Source: Rhodocollybia butyracea (Eukaryota > Basidiomycota > Agaricomycetes > Agaricales > Omphalotaceae). From it: a stretch of DNA of 64,000 nucleotides. Positions 1 to 12,562 of this stretch are shown here, one piece after another (the stretch's first letter is position 1; each line of letters begins with the position of its first letter). The notes under the pieces were generated by a model. The model ran no database searches. It had not been told where the DNA came from and saw only the letters and a list, made by a program, of their open reading frames with translations. Location of the stretch: assembly GCA_015501585.1 (NCBI GenBank), contig JADNRY010000084.1, positions 62,001 to 126,000 of the forward strand. The letters run 5' to 3'. The translations under genes and the position numbers were made by a program.

Positions 1-1
1 A

Positions 2-530
2 CGGAAAAGCTCAAGTGACGGCCAGGAGTCAGAGGGGAAGCTTAAGGGGAAGCGGAAAGCATCGCCTATGTCTACGGTTGAAGAGAGTGGGAGCGAGGGT
101 AGAGGAGATAAGAGAGGGCCATCGCCTGCAAAGAAAAGAAAGCGGAACGAGGAGTCGGAAAGACCTAAACCCAAACCGATTGCGCGGCCAGGCAAAGCAA
201 CTGTACCACGACCACGACCTCGTGCAGGGAGTACTGCTTCGACTGTTATGGTGGATCCTGAGCCTGGTTTTCCGAAACCTGGGACTACAAAGAGGCGGAA
301 GATTAATCTATTTGCGAATAAGGTGGATCTTGGGGCTCTTGATTTTGGATCTCAGGTGTGTTTTGCTTTTTATTTAGGTTTTTGGTGCTGGAAGCTGATA
401 TAGCTTTTTGTCTCTCTAGGGAAGCGGAATTCCTTCAGTCCTGTCACCTCTGAAACCACAGGAAGGGGTTCCCGCTCGGTCGCTGAGTTTCTTTTCGTCA
501 ATGTCGTCTATATTACCTGGTAGACGTTGA
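2..530 (+). CDS. 3' end of an unrecognised basic, Ser/Pro-rich protein
   Basis: The reading frame is open from the first bases of the window, so this is the C-terminal part of a gene that starts to the left. Two exons are visible. The first ends at base 355 after a Gln codon with a GTGTGT donor. The acceptor TAG is at 417-419, and the last exon runs from 420 to a TGA at 528-530. The product is rich in Lys, Arg, Pro and Ser and has nuclear-localisation-like clusters (KKRKR, KRRK), so a nuclear protein is likely. I recognise no domain and do not assign a function. Confidence 0.6.
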
Positions 531-560
531 CCGACTTATGTTTAATCGTATCTATTTGCA

Positions 561-695
561 TAGACTCGTACCCAGTAGCCGTAGGGAGACTGCGATTTGA
601 TGACAGTCGATCAAATGCCGCTTTATCAGCCCGGCTCTTCGATCGACTGTCATCGAAGTGTAGTCCGGGCCGATTGCCGGCTGGGTACGAGTCTA
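561..695. mobile_element. Palindromic MITE with 9-bp target duplication
   Basis: A 135-bp imperfect palindrome. The outer 15 bases (TAGACTCGTACCCAG) are a perfect inverted repeat of the last 15. A second pairing block (GATGACAGTCGATC) lies further in. The element is flanked by identical 9-bp direct repeats CTATTTGCA at 552-560 and 696-704. A 9-bp duplication suits Mutator-like (MULE) transposases, but no transposase is present, so the superfamily is an inference. Confidence 0.85.
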
Positions 696-699
696 CTAT

Positions 700-2438
700 T
701 TGCATATATTTTTAACTGTTGAGCGTTGAAACGTTGAACTTCAAGCACCGAAACACCCCATTTGCCGCGATACATGTGGGCACCAGCCCCAGCAGTTCCA
801 AAATGGGACCATAATGATGATATAGGTTATACTACCATTGCATTGTGAAAAAGCATCGCATATTATTTGTATGAATGTACGATACATGATACAAGAAAAT
901 TTTTTTGAAATCGTGTAGCCGCATCATGAAACTCCTCTCGACGTGAAACAAGCGTGATTAGAGCGATTAAAGAGGCTTTCATCCATCTGAAACACCTGTG
1001 ACTAGTGTATAGTTGCACCTCGACCCGAGCTCGCTTCATGGTATAGCAAGACGCCAACACGAAACGACGGGGGTGCTGGTGGTTGGTAAACGGTAAAGGT
1101 ACGTGGGATGAATCTGCCTTTTATGTCTTTTCTGATAGCACGTGATAAGCGGCCCTGACATGGCCCGGACTTAGGACTACCTATCTTATCTAATATCTTC
1201 TCTACCTCCAAGACCTCCTTCAGGATATCCTCCTCTATTGACTATTGCTTTGCTCACCGACGTGTCGACGTCTATCCATTTGTTTCGCTAGGCTCGCCCA
1301 TCGTTATGTAAAATTCTGATGAGAGTGACTTCCAGGTATGCAAGCTGGTCCGGCATAGGTTTTACTCACTATGACAGAAACACGACAGTGAAACCAGTGC
1401 GTATATCTTTTTCACGGGCAATTCATTTACACATGCAGCCTTCCCTAATTCCGTTGAACTTGGATATTTTATCGAGATGGAAGGCGGTGAGGAGTATGAG
1501 TTCCGCTTATCCTATCTTCGTCCTAGTAATGAGCAATGATATCAGACACTCAAGATCAGTCTTGAAGAAATGAATATGTCCGCGAAGTTGGCAGATGCAT
1601 GATGTCGTGATGGATTGGAGGAACAAGTCGGATGTCGGTCAAGGCGAGTGTCTTCATGCGACCAGTATGAAACTGTTGTTTGACGAGCGGTGATTTGGAT
1701 CAGAGCACGGAGCTCCTTGACTAGCTTGACTGGGCGCAGCTACTGTCGAATGCAGATCCTGAGTACTGAGTCCTTGACTCGCTTGACTGGGCGCAGCTAC
1801 TGTCTACTGTCGATCCTGAGTCCTTGACTCGCTTGACGGGCGCAGCTAGTGTCTACTGTCGAATGCAGATGTTAAATAAGTCTCGGGATTGCCAGTCGAT
1901 GAATGAGTTCCAGTGCCAGGAACAGACGAGGGACCAGCCTAGTAAATAATTTATCAAAATGCACAGATACTGCTGCCGCCAAAGGGGGGTGTTCCGTCAA
2001 GGAACGCGATTTCGTTCCAAAGGTCGTGCAGAAAAATCAAGTCTTATACAATTATATATCCGTAACAACATAAACCCTGTTTGGACACACAACACCCTGC
2101 CTCTGTGTACTGGAGCTAATAGTAGCTCCCCGCGCCTCAGTACATACCTTGACATACACGGTATACTTATACCGGAGCCAAAAAAAAGAACGTTTAATCT
2201 TGTCGAGGTTGAGGTGAGCAAGGACTTGCGCGATTCGCGTGTGAGTTTTGACTCCAGTAAGTACAAGGTCAACACTATAACTAGTAGGCAATGAGCAAGA
2301 TAAAAACGCGGTGAGGTGACTTCCAGCGCGTAAATTATGTTCATGATTTCACGTGCTGCCAGCCGGAAGATCGGCATCGGAAGCGAATCTTTCCTCTGCA
2401 CGACGACTCGGACTATACTCGACACTAGTACGAAGACC
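700..2438. other. Intergenic region without a recognisable gene
   Basis: About 1.7 kb lies between the unrecognised basic gene and the alpha-amylase. I see no conserved protein on either strand. The only structure noticed is the direct-repeat cluster at 1711-1870. The last few hundred bases probably contain the amylase promoter. Confidence 0.5.
1711..1870. repeat. Three degenerate tandem copies of an approximately 50-60 bp unit
   Basis: The phrase TCCTTGACTNGCTTGACTGGGCGCAGCTA, with small variations, occurs three times in a row. Each copy is followed by a variant of CTGTCGAATGCAGAT or CTACTGTCGATCCTGAG. Copies differ by short insertions and deletions, as in a minisatellite formed by slippage. 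No coding potential is evident. Confidence 0.8.
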
Positions 2439-4955
2439 ATGAACTTCCTCAAGAGCCTATTTTTCTCTCGTCCCGCTCCTCTAAGCTATATGAAGCTTGG
2501 TCCCGATGGCAGCAAAGATAACCCGTTGATGGTACTTATATTTCTCGGATACCCAGTCCATTTACTGAGCCTGTTCAAGATACAATTCTTCACATGGGAA
2601 TCTCTATCCACAGGAGTTAGCTGGTGGAAACATCTCGAGAATGAGATCCCGACATTAGCAGAACTGGGCATCACACAAATTTGGTTACCTCCTCCGAATA
2701 AAGCGGCCGAGAAAGTAAGCTCGCATTCATTGGTGTGCAAACTCTAAACTAGGTTCTTTTCTAGGAAGGGCGAGGCTATGATGCTTATGACCTGGTAAGA
2801 CAGGACTGAATCCTCGTACTTTGTTAATGTTCTCAACGATGCTGTAGTGGGATTTGGGCGAGTTTGACCAAAAGGGCACGGTCGCCACCCGGTGGGGTAC
2901 GCTGCTTTCGAGATGCTCCTCGTTCTCCTTCAAAACATCTTTTAGGCTCGAAAGAAGAGCTTCTGAGTGCATGTCGCGTTGCAAAGGAGCACCAGATAGA
3001 CATCATAATAGATGCCGTCCTCAATGTAGGACTTGCTTTTTTCATTCGTCGAAAACATTTTAACGTCATCGTCAAGCACAAGCTTGGTGCAGACAGAGTA
3101 GAAAAACTCAAGGCTGTCCCCGTCGACGCTCAAGATCGTTTAATTGAACTTGAAAAACCAAGGGAAATTGAGGTATAAGCCCTGTTCAGTCCGACATCCA
3201 AGTTACATTCTGACACAATTCGTAGGGATGGACGGTCTTTGATTTTCCCGGTCGAGGTGATAAGGTAAAACAGCTAGAGACCATGGCTCTCTTGATTCTA
3301 ACTATGCTATAGTATAGTAGCATGCATTGGAACCAAGAGCATTTTACTGGAGTGGATTGGGATCAGAAAACACAAACAAAAGGAATTTATAAAATCGTAG
3401 GGAAAGGCCATAGAGGCTGGTCCAAGAATGTTGATCGGGAATTGGGAAATTATGACTTCCTCCTGGGAATTGATGTGCGTATCCACTATTTGGACTTAAA
3501 TCGTATGTTAGCGCGTACTCAAGTGGGATGCAGATTGACCATCGCCACCCTGATGTCCAGCAAGATTTTTTCGCTTGGGGTCCATGGGTACTCGAGGTAT
3601 TTTCTTTCTCCTTATGATGTTTCAAGTCTCGCTCAAGCTTTTCAGGTCACTGAGGCAGTTGGTTTCCGTCTCGACGCTATCAAACACATAGATCGTGATT
3701 TCACCCGAAATTTTGCAAGTGGTGTATACTTCATTGGCAGAATGAAATGCTAATTTTTTGTGTTAGCTGGTTCATACCCGAAAATCTACGAAACCTAATA
3801 TGTTCGCTGTTGGTACGCTTGTGTCTTTGATTGCATGGAGCCTATGGAGTGTTAGGCTAACATCTGCATAGCGGAATACTGGTCCGGAAAGTGTGTAGCT
3901 TTGCGATTGTTCTTTCGATATCTCATTTCGGTATAGCCTAAATGCTGTTCTTCCGTACACTCGTACTTTCAAGGGAGAGGTAGGATGCCTGGATGCCTTT
4001 GGACCTTTTTCTTTGTTCTTCAACTGTTGTGTTACAGACCGCCTTTTTTGACGTGCCCCTACATATGAACTTCCATCAAGCCAGTCAGCACTACTCTCGG
4101 TATGATTTACGAACGATAATGAATTCCTCCCTGGTCAAGGAAAAGCCTGGATATGCTGTTACTTTCGTCGACAACCACGAGTGCGTACCATGGGATGTCA
4201 TACGTCGCAGAATCTAATCGTGCTGTCGCAGTACGGTAAAAATTTGGACATCTGCCGAACAAATCAGCAACGTTAATATTTTGCTTAGGTCGAAGGCCAG
4301 TCTCTCGAAAGTTGGGTAGGCCGGTATACCCAATCCCAATGAGATTCGTTAAACTGAACTCGCATTGGCGCTAGGTTGGGGATCACTTCAAAATCCAGGC
4401 ATATGCCCTGATCTTACTCCGAGGCCCAGGCTATCCGTATGATTTTGCATTCGTAATCTCTCGTTTAATTATAACTCATTCTTGCAGCTGTGTTTTTTAC
4501 GGTGATCTGTATCCAAACCCAGAATGCTATAGCGAACACATTGCCCGTGGCGTCAGGTCCCTAATCAAAGCACGGAAACTTTTTGCCTACGGTGCCTTCC
4601 AAGATTATTATTCGTCTGACAAGAATTGTATCGGTTTCGTTCGCATGGGTGATGCGACACACTCTGGATGTGCTGTCGTTCTGAGCAACCGGGAAGGGTA
4701 GGTGCCATATCTTACAGTAATTACAAGTGATTCACAATCTCGTCACAGCGATTATGTACATAGTCTACGAATGAAAGTAGGAAAGGTATGTTCTCACTTG
4801 ACTTGACACAACTCTTACTGACGAAGGTGTAGGCTCATGCTGGCACGACTTTCCAAAGCTACTTGACAGCGGATGGACGCGTCGAAATTGATTCACAAGG
4901 ATGGGCTGAGTTCACCTGCTTCGCAGGGTCCGCCCAGGTTTGGGTGAAACTCTAA
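2439..4955 (+). CDS. Alpha-amylase, GH13 (GH13_5-like), no evident signal peptide
   Basis: Hydrolyses internal alpha-1,4-glucan bonds. About 15 short introns can be placed with consistent phase. The protein begins MNFLKSLFF, followed by FFTWESL, IWLPPP, GYDAYDLWDLGEFDQKG and DAVLNHKLGAD, the layout of GH13 subfamily 5. All catalytic regions are present: nucleophile Asp in GFRLDAIKHI, acid/base Glu in VAEYWSGN (split by an intron at 3813-3871), and the transition-state Asp in TFVDNHE. The C-terminal beta domain ends in a run around GWAEFTCFAG and QVWVKL. Without a clear secretion signal it may be an intracellular enzyme, as known for fungal GH13_5 members linked to cell-wall glucan or glycogen. 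I chose the ATG at 2439. A longer in-frame ATG at 2337 exists but adds an atypical N-terminus. Confidence 0.9.
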
Positions 4956-5043
4956 AGTAAAAGAACATGAACATGATGAACCTATGAATTCGATGAAGTT
5001 AAGCAGGCAGATATCACTACTTAGTTAATGAACGTGGACATCC

Positions 5044-7336
5044 TTAATTCCGTAAAGGTAGCACTTCCTCGATTTCTTGAAGTGCTTGTAGTACTGTTTC
5101 GTCCGCATGGCGTTTCGATACCAGTTGGAGAGAGAGAGGTGCGTTCTTGAATAAGTTGGGCTCATCTTTGAAGTGTAAGAGGGTTGTAGGTTAACCCGGT
5201 GAAACTTTGTGCTTACATGTTGCGATAGAATGGGCATCTGCCTCGCTCCATGACTGTCTAGGTTCTTCCTTGAGATCCAACATAGGGTCGGCGGTGAGGC
5301 CAGTAGGGAACACTGCCGCTGGAAAGTCTGCACAGTTGAAAGCAGACGTATAGCTAGTGTCAAGATAAGCGGATGATTACGGCCAAAAACTTAGTTCGTA
5401 CCCCCAGTACTTTGTCGTCTGAAGAGGCTGAGCAGGTCCATGGTGAGCAGGGCACAGTAGAACATCAATGCGCTGCGAATTCCAATAGGCGTAATATTTT
5501 GCTCGAAGCGCATCTCGCTCGAGCAAAAGCTTGTAAGTGATTTGTCAGTATCGGAAAGTTCCAAGCAGCCAATCAAGACTGACCTCCCAAAGCTCGTGCA
5601 TAGTATGATCCTTGACACCAGGGAGGGAGAGAACCCACTCGCTGAGATGACAGAGTGGTTCTCCAGTCGCAGCAGCTCGAGCGCGTCCGCTTGCACCTAG
5701 ATTTTTATAGTAAGTATCTGACAGCGACCCATACTAAGCTTATGCTTTGTACCTCCATCGACAAAGTATAATTTTTGCTAACGCAACATCAATTTATCAA
5801 ACCACACAAACAAGGCATGTTCTCTTACGGCCATGAGAACAAGGTCCTTGTGATACGTTGGTTCGTAGTCGATGATTTCGTAATTTCCCGTCTCCTTCAA
5901 GACATCCACCATTGCTTGGAGAGCACGGCGGATAGGTGGCTGGGGAAGTACTACAAGGTCATTCCACATAACTCCTAATCGAATTTTACCTCCTGTTCCC
6001 GACCATTTCATGGGCTCGCGTTTCCAGGGAAGAGGTACCAGAGCCATATTCTGCAACCAAGGTTGAGCTGCGAACACCACATTGAAAAAGAGATCTATAT
6101 CTCTAGAACTGAAAAATTAGAACACTTGAGATAAAGTCACTGAACAGAAAACCGGAAACATCGACCTTCTCGTTAAAGGACCGGAAGTAGCGACGATCGC
6201 ATCAGCACCAGGTACAACGGAACCACCTCTCAATCCATTGCCAGGCAAACGTCCCGTCGTTGGTTCTGACGAGAGGTGAAAGACGTACGATAAGGAGAGA
6301 GTTAGATGCTTACTGAGTGTAAAGATTCCGCAATTGGAACTGGGAGAGCGTAGGCTGCATCGTGTGATTAGATATACGAGTAACATTAATGATCAATCGA
6401 CATGCACCTCCCCCCAATATCTGTTCCCAGACCCAAAGGTGAGCCTCCGAACGCGATTAAAGCTCCACAGCCCCCTGAACTACCACCGCTGGTGAGTTGC
6501 GTATTGTGTGGATTCAAAGTTTGCCCCCAGAAAGAGTGGGTTTCTAGATGCATGATCATCTGAGGCAAATTAGTCTTGCAGTAAAATACTAAAAGAGTGA
6601 GTTCAGCCTCTCTATACGCAAATATCGTGAACTTTAAGCTTACCACATCCCGCATCCCAAAGAATCTGGTTCAAGTGCGCGTGTTCAGTCGAGAAAAGTT
6701 TGTCTAAATCACCAGAAAATCCGCCGGTCGCCCTTTTACCTTTGACGCCCATATGATCCTGCCGAAGAGGTAAGATTTTCACAAACTGATTTGATGTCAG
6801 ATAATAACACCTTTATGCTAATCGGAAGGCCTACAGGCCTGTCAGTGCGTCCCCACAAAACGTGAAATCATCTACCAGCTGACCATGTAAAGGACCAACT
6901 AGTTGACCCGTCTTCAAGTAGTAGTCATCAAGCTCTTTTGCACGGGCGAGTCCTTCGTCAAAGAAGATCTGGGTAAGACAACAAAGCAACTGATGCCCAA
7001 TTGTCGCTCGCTTTATGAACGCCGTCAAAACTTCAACCGCGCTAACATCTCTAGCTTTAATAGCGGCGATGATCTTAAAAAGGACGTAAGTAATGCGGAC
7101 TCAGTATACCGCTTGCAATCGTCACGACTTACCGATGTCGCGTCGTTTGAGGGATCTGTGAGCTTGAGCTCCTTGTCGGACATGAATCCACTTTCCGCTG
7201 CAGCATTAAGGACGTTCGATCCAGCAGGATATTTGGCAATAAATTCTGGTGAAAGCCTCAAGTTATCGGGAATACAAGCCTCGCGCTCAACGACAGCGTT
7301 GAGAGCTACTTGTGGCCAGATTGGATTCAACGACAT
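5044..7336 (-). CDS. Amidase signature family enzyme (acetamidase/fatty acid amide hydrolase-like)
   Basis: Hydrolyses carboxamides to acid and ammonia. Read on the minus strand, the exons join to an amidase of usual fungal length (about 540 residues). It has the N-terminal LRLSPEF..VLNAAAESG block, then DVSAVEVLTAFIKRA and GPLHGLPISIKD with the catalytic Lys. The Ser-rich signature TSGGSSGGCGALIAFGGSPLGLGTDIGGSLRSPS follows, with cis-Ser and nucleophile Ser. The C-terminal part has YWGYTSAFNCADFPA, PTGLTADP, and a finish at EVLPLRN. All intron junctions I checked keep frame, and no lesion was found. Start ATG is at 7334-7336. It is divergent from the RMND1-like gene, with about 370 bp between the two starts. 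Confidence 0.9.
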
Positions 7337-7705
7337 TCGAGGGTGAGGTGGGTAGAAAGCGTCGTGAGAGACCAAGGTTTGCTTTCAACCAGCTTTTATA
7401 GATCAACACGAGCGTTAAGATAGAGAGAGTATCACCAGGTGAGACCGCCCAAACCCCGTGCTATCTGCTCACTAGTGTATTTAAGGTGAAAAGTACAATC
7501 CAACGGCGGAAAGAGAGCACTGGAAATGGCATGTTCATTGTTATCGATATCAGAAACTGGCGCCTAAACTTGACACTAAACGAAGCGCCCATGCTCAAGG
7601 GCGCCAAATCCTTTTATTTGCAATAACCTAGTACTACTTTTTTCTAGATTCTCAGTGTCAAGATTCTGTCTTCGGGAGACGGCGCTTAATCCACCCTGGT
7701 CTTCA

Positions 7706-9011
7706 ATGCTATGCTTTACTCGCACATCTTTCAGCACTATTCGACCCTTGTCAATTAAGACGAAGCTTCTTCGTTCATGTTTTTACCGAGGTTTCGCAAC
7801 TGCTGACGAAAATACACCCAAAAAGCCCAAAGCGACAACCGCGCTCCGTCGATCAGCAGCGGCTTCTATCCCTATCCGCTCAAATCCTACCCCAACAAGA
7901 AGCAGTATCCAGACTGTGTTCACACTAGCAACTGCGCAAAAATACCTTCTATCCCGGCTTCGTTCCAGCAATTCGCTAAGTGGACAGATTCTTCACGAGG
8001 CGTTCTGGTTTCCAAACTGGAAGCAAGGCGAGGTATTCGTGTTCGGAAATGGTTCAATTGTGTGCTGGGGGCTTGGAGAAAAAGAAGCATGTACATTTGA
8101 GAAGGAAGTGCTCGGTACTTTCCCCGGCTTCCAAGTCGCGCCGTTGAAAGAACCAGAGACAGAAGAGCTGGAATTTGTCACCGATCAAACAGAGTAAAGT
8201 GCAGAGCTTATTTTATCTGAATGTGTTGTGATCTAATTACGCTGTATTTCCAGGGATACTCGTCTTCAAGGTGACTTGATTATACTGGGAAAGACTACAC
8301 AGGATGCGTTACCTTCTAATCTACCGTCTATGGTCTTTCCTCGAGAAACCTTACTTGCGCGATACGCGTTTTCTCAAGCATTATCGCGTTCAACGGCTCT
8401 CTCGAGTCTCGAGGTGTCTTTGGACGATTATCTTTCCTCCATGACACATCTGCCACATGCTTTGGAAGAAACTGGCAAGCCCGGTATGAACCGAAAAGCG
8501 CTTATCAAAAAGCTGGGCCAGTTGATGAAGTTCAGGCAAGGATTGAACCTCAATAGAGAGAACTTCAGCGACATCCCCGATTTTTACTGGACTGAGCCTG
8601 AACTGGAACGTATGTAGTATCTTTTCCTCTGCTTGCACGCTCTCTGAATCTTGGCAGGTTACTTCAAATCCATGAGCGATGCGCTGGAAATCAAGCTACG
8701 AACGGATTCGGTAAACGACAAAATCACGTACGCTGCAGAAGCCCAGTCTGTACTGAGACAGCTATTAACTGAGGTGTGTTTCCTTTTGACGTTATTTGGT
8801 ATCAAGCTAACTGCACCTCCATATTAGTCTTCCTCCCACAATCTCGAGCTAATCATCATTGCTCTTATTGCAGTCGAGGTTATTATTGTAAGGACATATG
8901 AGCGTTACAGTCCATGTTCTGGCACTAATCGAGTTTTTCCAGGCGTTAATCCGCGATGGCCCTGAGCTTTGGGATATGCTAAAAGGAGACTCTGAACGAA
9001 AGGCTCACTGA
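7706..9011 (+). CDS. DUF155 / RMND1-like mitochondrial inner-membrane protein
   Basis: The N-terminus (MLCFTRTSFSTIRPL...RSCFYRGFATA) is Arg-rich, lacks acidic residues and has an amphipathic look, as expected for a mitochondrial presequence. The central part contains HEAFWFPNWKQGEVFVFGNGSIVCWGL, the hallmark of the DUF155 (RMD1/RMND1) family. The end has a single hydrophobic segment (ELIIIALIAVEVIIAL) and a short hydrophilic tail. Family members (yeast Mrx10, human RMND1) anchor or organise the mitochondrial translation machinery. Introns are at about 8195-8252, 8612-8658, 8774-8827 and 8888-8942. I chose the ATG at 7706 because it starts the presequence. Confidence 0.88.
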
Positions 9012-9177
9012 TGTACAGTTCATGCAACATATTTGAACTCCACTTAGTCGATAGCCTTAGATAATTTTAAAGCAGCTCTATATAGCCCTTCAATAATGCT
9101 CATCTCATGATATAGCAAAACCTGCTAAACTGCTAAACCTTCCATTATTGACATATGTACCGACGGAAGATTTGAAT

Positions 9178-10890
9178 GACCTGGGGTAATTAATTTGAAC
9201 AACTCGACAAAAAGGTACCCCAGAAGGGATATTTTGGCGATGATCTCAACAGAAAGGTACCCCATAAGGGATAATCTGATGAGGACAATTTCGAAAGATA
9301 CACCGTAAGGAATACTCTAACGATAATTGCAGTTTCGACTTGAAAGACACCCCGTGAGGGATACCATGTCGATGTCTATCGAAAGAAACCCCGCGAAGAA
9401 TATTCTGACGATTACTTCTTGTCGACAGAAGATACCCCGCAAGGGATAGTCTGACGATTACTTCTTGGCGACAGAATATACCCGCAAGGGATAGTCTGAC
9501 GATTATTTCTTGTCGACGGAAGACACCCCGCAAGGGATGTTCTGACGATTATTTCTTGTCGACGGAAGGGACCCCGCAAGGGATGTTCTGACGATTACTT
9601 CTTGGCGGCAGAAGATACCCCGCAAGGGATAGTCTGACGATTATTTCTTGTCGACGGAAGACACCCCCCAAGGGAAGAAACCCCGCGAGGGTATTCTGAC
9701 GATATTCTGTTTCAACAGAAAGATACCCGGTAAGGAATATTCTGGCGATATGTTGGGATTATTGCGCTCGATCTCAGTAGTGTCTGAAAGCTATTCAGTG
9801 AGCAACAAGATGCTGAACGATATCGCTCGAAAATAACATACCTAGCACACAGGCCCGTCAAGTCGACTCGGTCTCTCTGCTCACTTGTTGACAGTATGGA
9901 TTATTCCAATGAACACGTGAAAAACGACGCTATGAGGAGCAAACAAAGGTTCAAAAGGTGGCGACAGAAAAGAGAACGAGTAAGACTCACCTAGGTTCAG
10001 GCAGTCCACCTGTACATCACGTCGGAATTACTATCGAGACTGTATCAAGCAAGGTCAAAGGTGAACGCAGAAACCTTGAGATCAAAACGCACGCAGTGTA
10101 GACCAAGTCAGACACTCTTTGGTCAAGAGGGGTTTTCTCATCGTCAAACAACAAAGAATTCCGAGAGAAACACATCGTCTGAAGTGGTACATTTATAGCA
10201 CTGACTTAGTTTAGGGCAGGCCTGATTTAGGCGAATTGGAACGGCGTGAATCATCATTTTGAACGCGATGTCGATGAAAAGTTGGGGATTGTTGTGTATA
10301 ACGAGCTCACTGTTCACACCAAATACAATCTTCTAAACTTTCATTACACACAATTATTGGCAAGTACGTGTACGAAAGATTCAATGGCCTGGGGTAATTA
10401 ATTTGTAAAACACGGCGACGCTGCACTGGATTTCCAGTCGAGCCTAAAGATTGTTTACGATGAGTGAAGGGTAAAAATGGAAGGTTGCCTGAAGGCAACT
10501 CACCTCGCCGCACTGCAAAAGGTCAAAACCAATTGCAGATCCTGCTCACCTCTGACAGTAGAGAATGGATAATCGAGCGCAGGAAGTCACGATACTGCAA
10601 CCAAGGAAAGATCAGAAATGAACCCATAACATATAAAAATGACTGCACTGACCTAGGCAGAACCTATCGTCCATCGAGCGCGTATGATGACATTCCCTTA
10701 CCACTGTAACTCTAGCATCGAGGTCAATCGGGAGTTATCACACGAATGTTGACAAACGTACTATGCAGTCGGACAGGTCAGACAACTCTCTGGTCTGGAG
10801 GGGTCCTCTAAGAGGTCCAAGAGAAAAACGTTGTCTCAAGTCACACTTTATATAGCCTGGGTGCTTTAGGGCAGGTTTGCGCGGCATCAC
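9178..10890. repeat. Duplicated degenerate non-coding unit, first copy expanded by a minisatellite
   Basis: Two direct copies can be followed. Each opens with CCTGGGGTAATTAATTTG (9180 and 10388). Each later holds a block resembling AGTCAGACANCTCT-TGGTC-GAGGGG. Each closes near TTTAGGGCAGG (10213 and 10867), with TATA-like TTTATA just before. Between the shared parts the copies are strongly diverged. No protein is recognised. It may be a decayed transposable element, for example old LTR-like units, but this is not proven. Confidence 0.6.
9210..9745. repeat. Minisatellite, approximately 45-57 bp unit
   Basis: About ten imperfect units share the core ACCCCGCAAGGGATA, TTCTGACGATTATTTCTTG and TCGACGGAAGA. 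The best-preserved copies are at 9430-9670. The outer copies are more diverged (for example GGTACCCCATAAGGGAT at 9256). The repeat leaves a reading frame on the minus strand with repeated peptide, which is probably not a gene. Confidence 0.85.
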
Positions 10891-10938
10891 GGCATTGGAT
10901 CGCTAGCGTATTAGACAAACCCAACTGTAACGATTATT

Positions 10939-12396
10939 CTATTCTTCAGGCTCGGTCGTAAATACAAGAGATACACCATCGTCTCCGGCGGTAACCACCA
11001 CCGACCCATCTAATCCTAGAGATGCACCCAATACAGCCGCCTGATGACCTTTATGCTCTTTCACAAGAGTACCAGTCCGCGCATCCCATGTACGCAAAGT
11101 TTTGTCTGCAGAGCCAGAAATGAGCAAGTGTGATTTTGGAGCTGGGGCTGCTAATAAAGTGGTCACTGCATCCTGTAGAGCTTGTCAGTCGTCAATTCAT
11201 CCACCGAACAGAAGAAACTTACCGTGTGCTCTACGGTGGCACGCAAACGCATGGTGGCAAGGTCCCACAAGCAGATTTTGCCATCTGTCGCACCCGTTGC
11301 AACGACACCAGGACCTGATCCAGTTCCAGTAAGATCAACGAACTCGACCGCTTCGATACTTTCTCCTTCTGTATGGCCTCCCAGTGTGCTGACGATTTCA
11401 CCTTTAGTGAGACTGATTACACGAACACCTCCGGCAGCACCTCCAACAACTGCCAATGTTGAAGACGGGTTGACCCCGAGCGAAGTAACACCATCAAGGT
11501 TGAATCTTGCATCTTCGGGAGTCAACTTGAACACAGGAGCAGGCGATCTTGGATCCCAGAGAATTAAGGCTCCATCTCCACATGCAGAAACTATTCGCTT
11601 GCCTGTCAAGGGATATGTTAGAGCGATATGGGATAGCTGGTATCGGGATATGTACCGTCGGGTGTGAATGCACCACATTGAACAGGACCTGTATGGCCCG
11701 CGAATACCTGCATTATATTTCCGGATGGTACTGGAACAAGTCAGAATATAATCGACTTAAGGACAATAGAAATATTCACTCACATTGCCACAGCCAAAGG
11801 GTAGAATCGTTTGAGCCAGCTAGCAAAACGTTTCCTTTCGGATGCCATTTTAAAAACTGTTCATTATTACTCCCAAGATCTGATCACATCCAAACTCGAA
11901 AAAAGCTTACCATTACTTCGTCTGGGCCCTGCAGTTCCGTTAAAAACTCCCATGTCCTGTAGTCCTCTTTCCCCACTCTTCTCCATAGTCTAATCTTGCC
12001 GTCCATTCCCCCAGTCGAAACGAGCTCGCCATCTGTGCTCCATCCTACGCAAGAGACACTATCTGAGTGACCAGTTAATTTTACAATCACCTCTCCATCG
12101 GTGATATCCCATATGTAGCCCAGATCGTCTTCACCTCCAGTAACTGCAAGCGGTTGTGTAGGGTGTACTGCGACGGCAAAAACAGATGACTGATGATTAG
12201 GAAAAGCTTGTACAGAGTTATCATCCAGTACAGATGAAGATCCTGCCGCTAGTTCGCCTACATCATCCCCAGCTTCATTTTCGTCTTCCTCGTCCATTGG
12301 ATGGTCGCCGTCATCAGGGACTTCAGCGAGGACATCATCCTCAGTTATGAACTGGTCCTGCTCGTTCAGTTCTTCGTCGTGTTCTGGATGATCCAT
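10939..12396 (-). CDS. SQT1: WD40 protein of the Sqt1/AAMP family
   Basis: Yeast Sqt1 is the dedicated chaperone of ribosomal protein uL16 (Rpl10); AAMP is the animal relative. Read on the minus strand, the protein starts MDHPEHDEEL with a long Asp/Glu-rich N-terminal tail (about 80 residues). It then forms WD40 repeats with clear GH..WD signatures: GGEDDLGYIWDITDG, GHSDSVSCVGWS, GGMDGKIRLW, ACGDGALILWDPRS, GATDGKICLWDLAT and SGSADKTLRTWDARTG. It ends FTTEPEE before the TAG at 10939. The acidic N-terminus plus eight-bladed propeller fits Sqt1. It lies divergent to the first PDI gene, with about 350 bp between. Confidence 0.88.
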
Positions 12397-12562
12397 AGCG
12401 ATTGTTTTGCGATAAGCTTGTAAGTCGGCGGAATTTACTTTGCAGAGTATATAAAGCAGAAAGTCAAGTCAATCGGAGCGGAGCCGTACGTTTGCTGAGG
12501 AATCGGCTGAGGAATCGCTGACTGATTGGGACTGATCGCGAAATTCCGGATGCGATCAAAAA

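Noticed and set aside
508..715. Overlapping frames on both strands
   Set aside because: They arise from the palindromic MITE and carry no gene signal.
2337..2438. Upstream in-frame ATG extending the amylase
   Set aside because: The extension has no family similarity, and the ATG at 2439 starts a plausible N-terminus.
9246..9533. Minus-strand frame with repeated peptide over the minisatellite
   Set aside because: It follows directly from the repeat unit being a multiple of three in places. There is no conserved protein and no splicing context.
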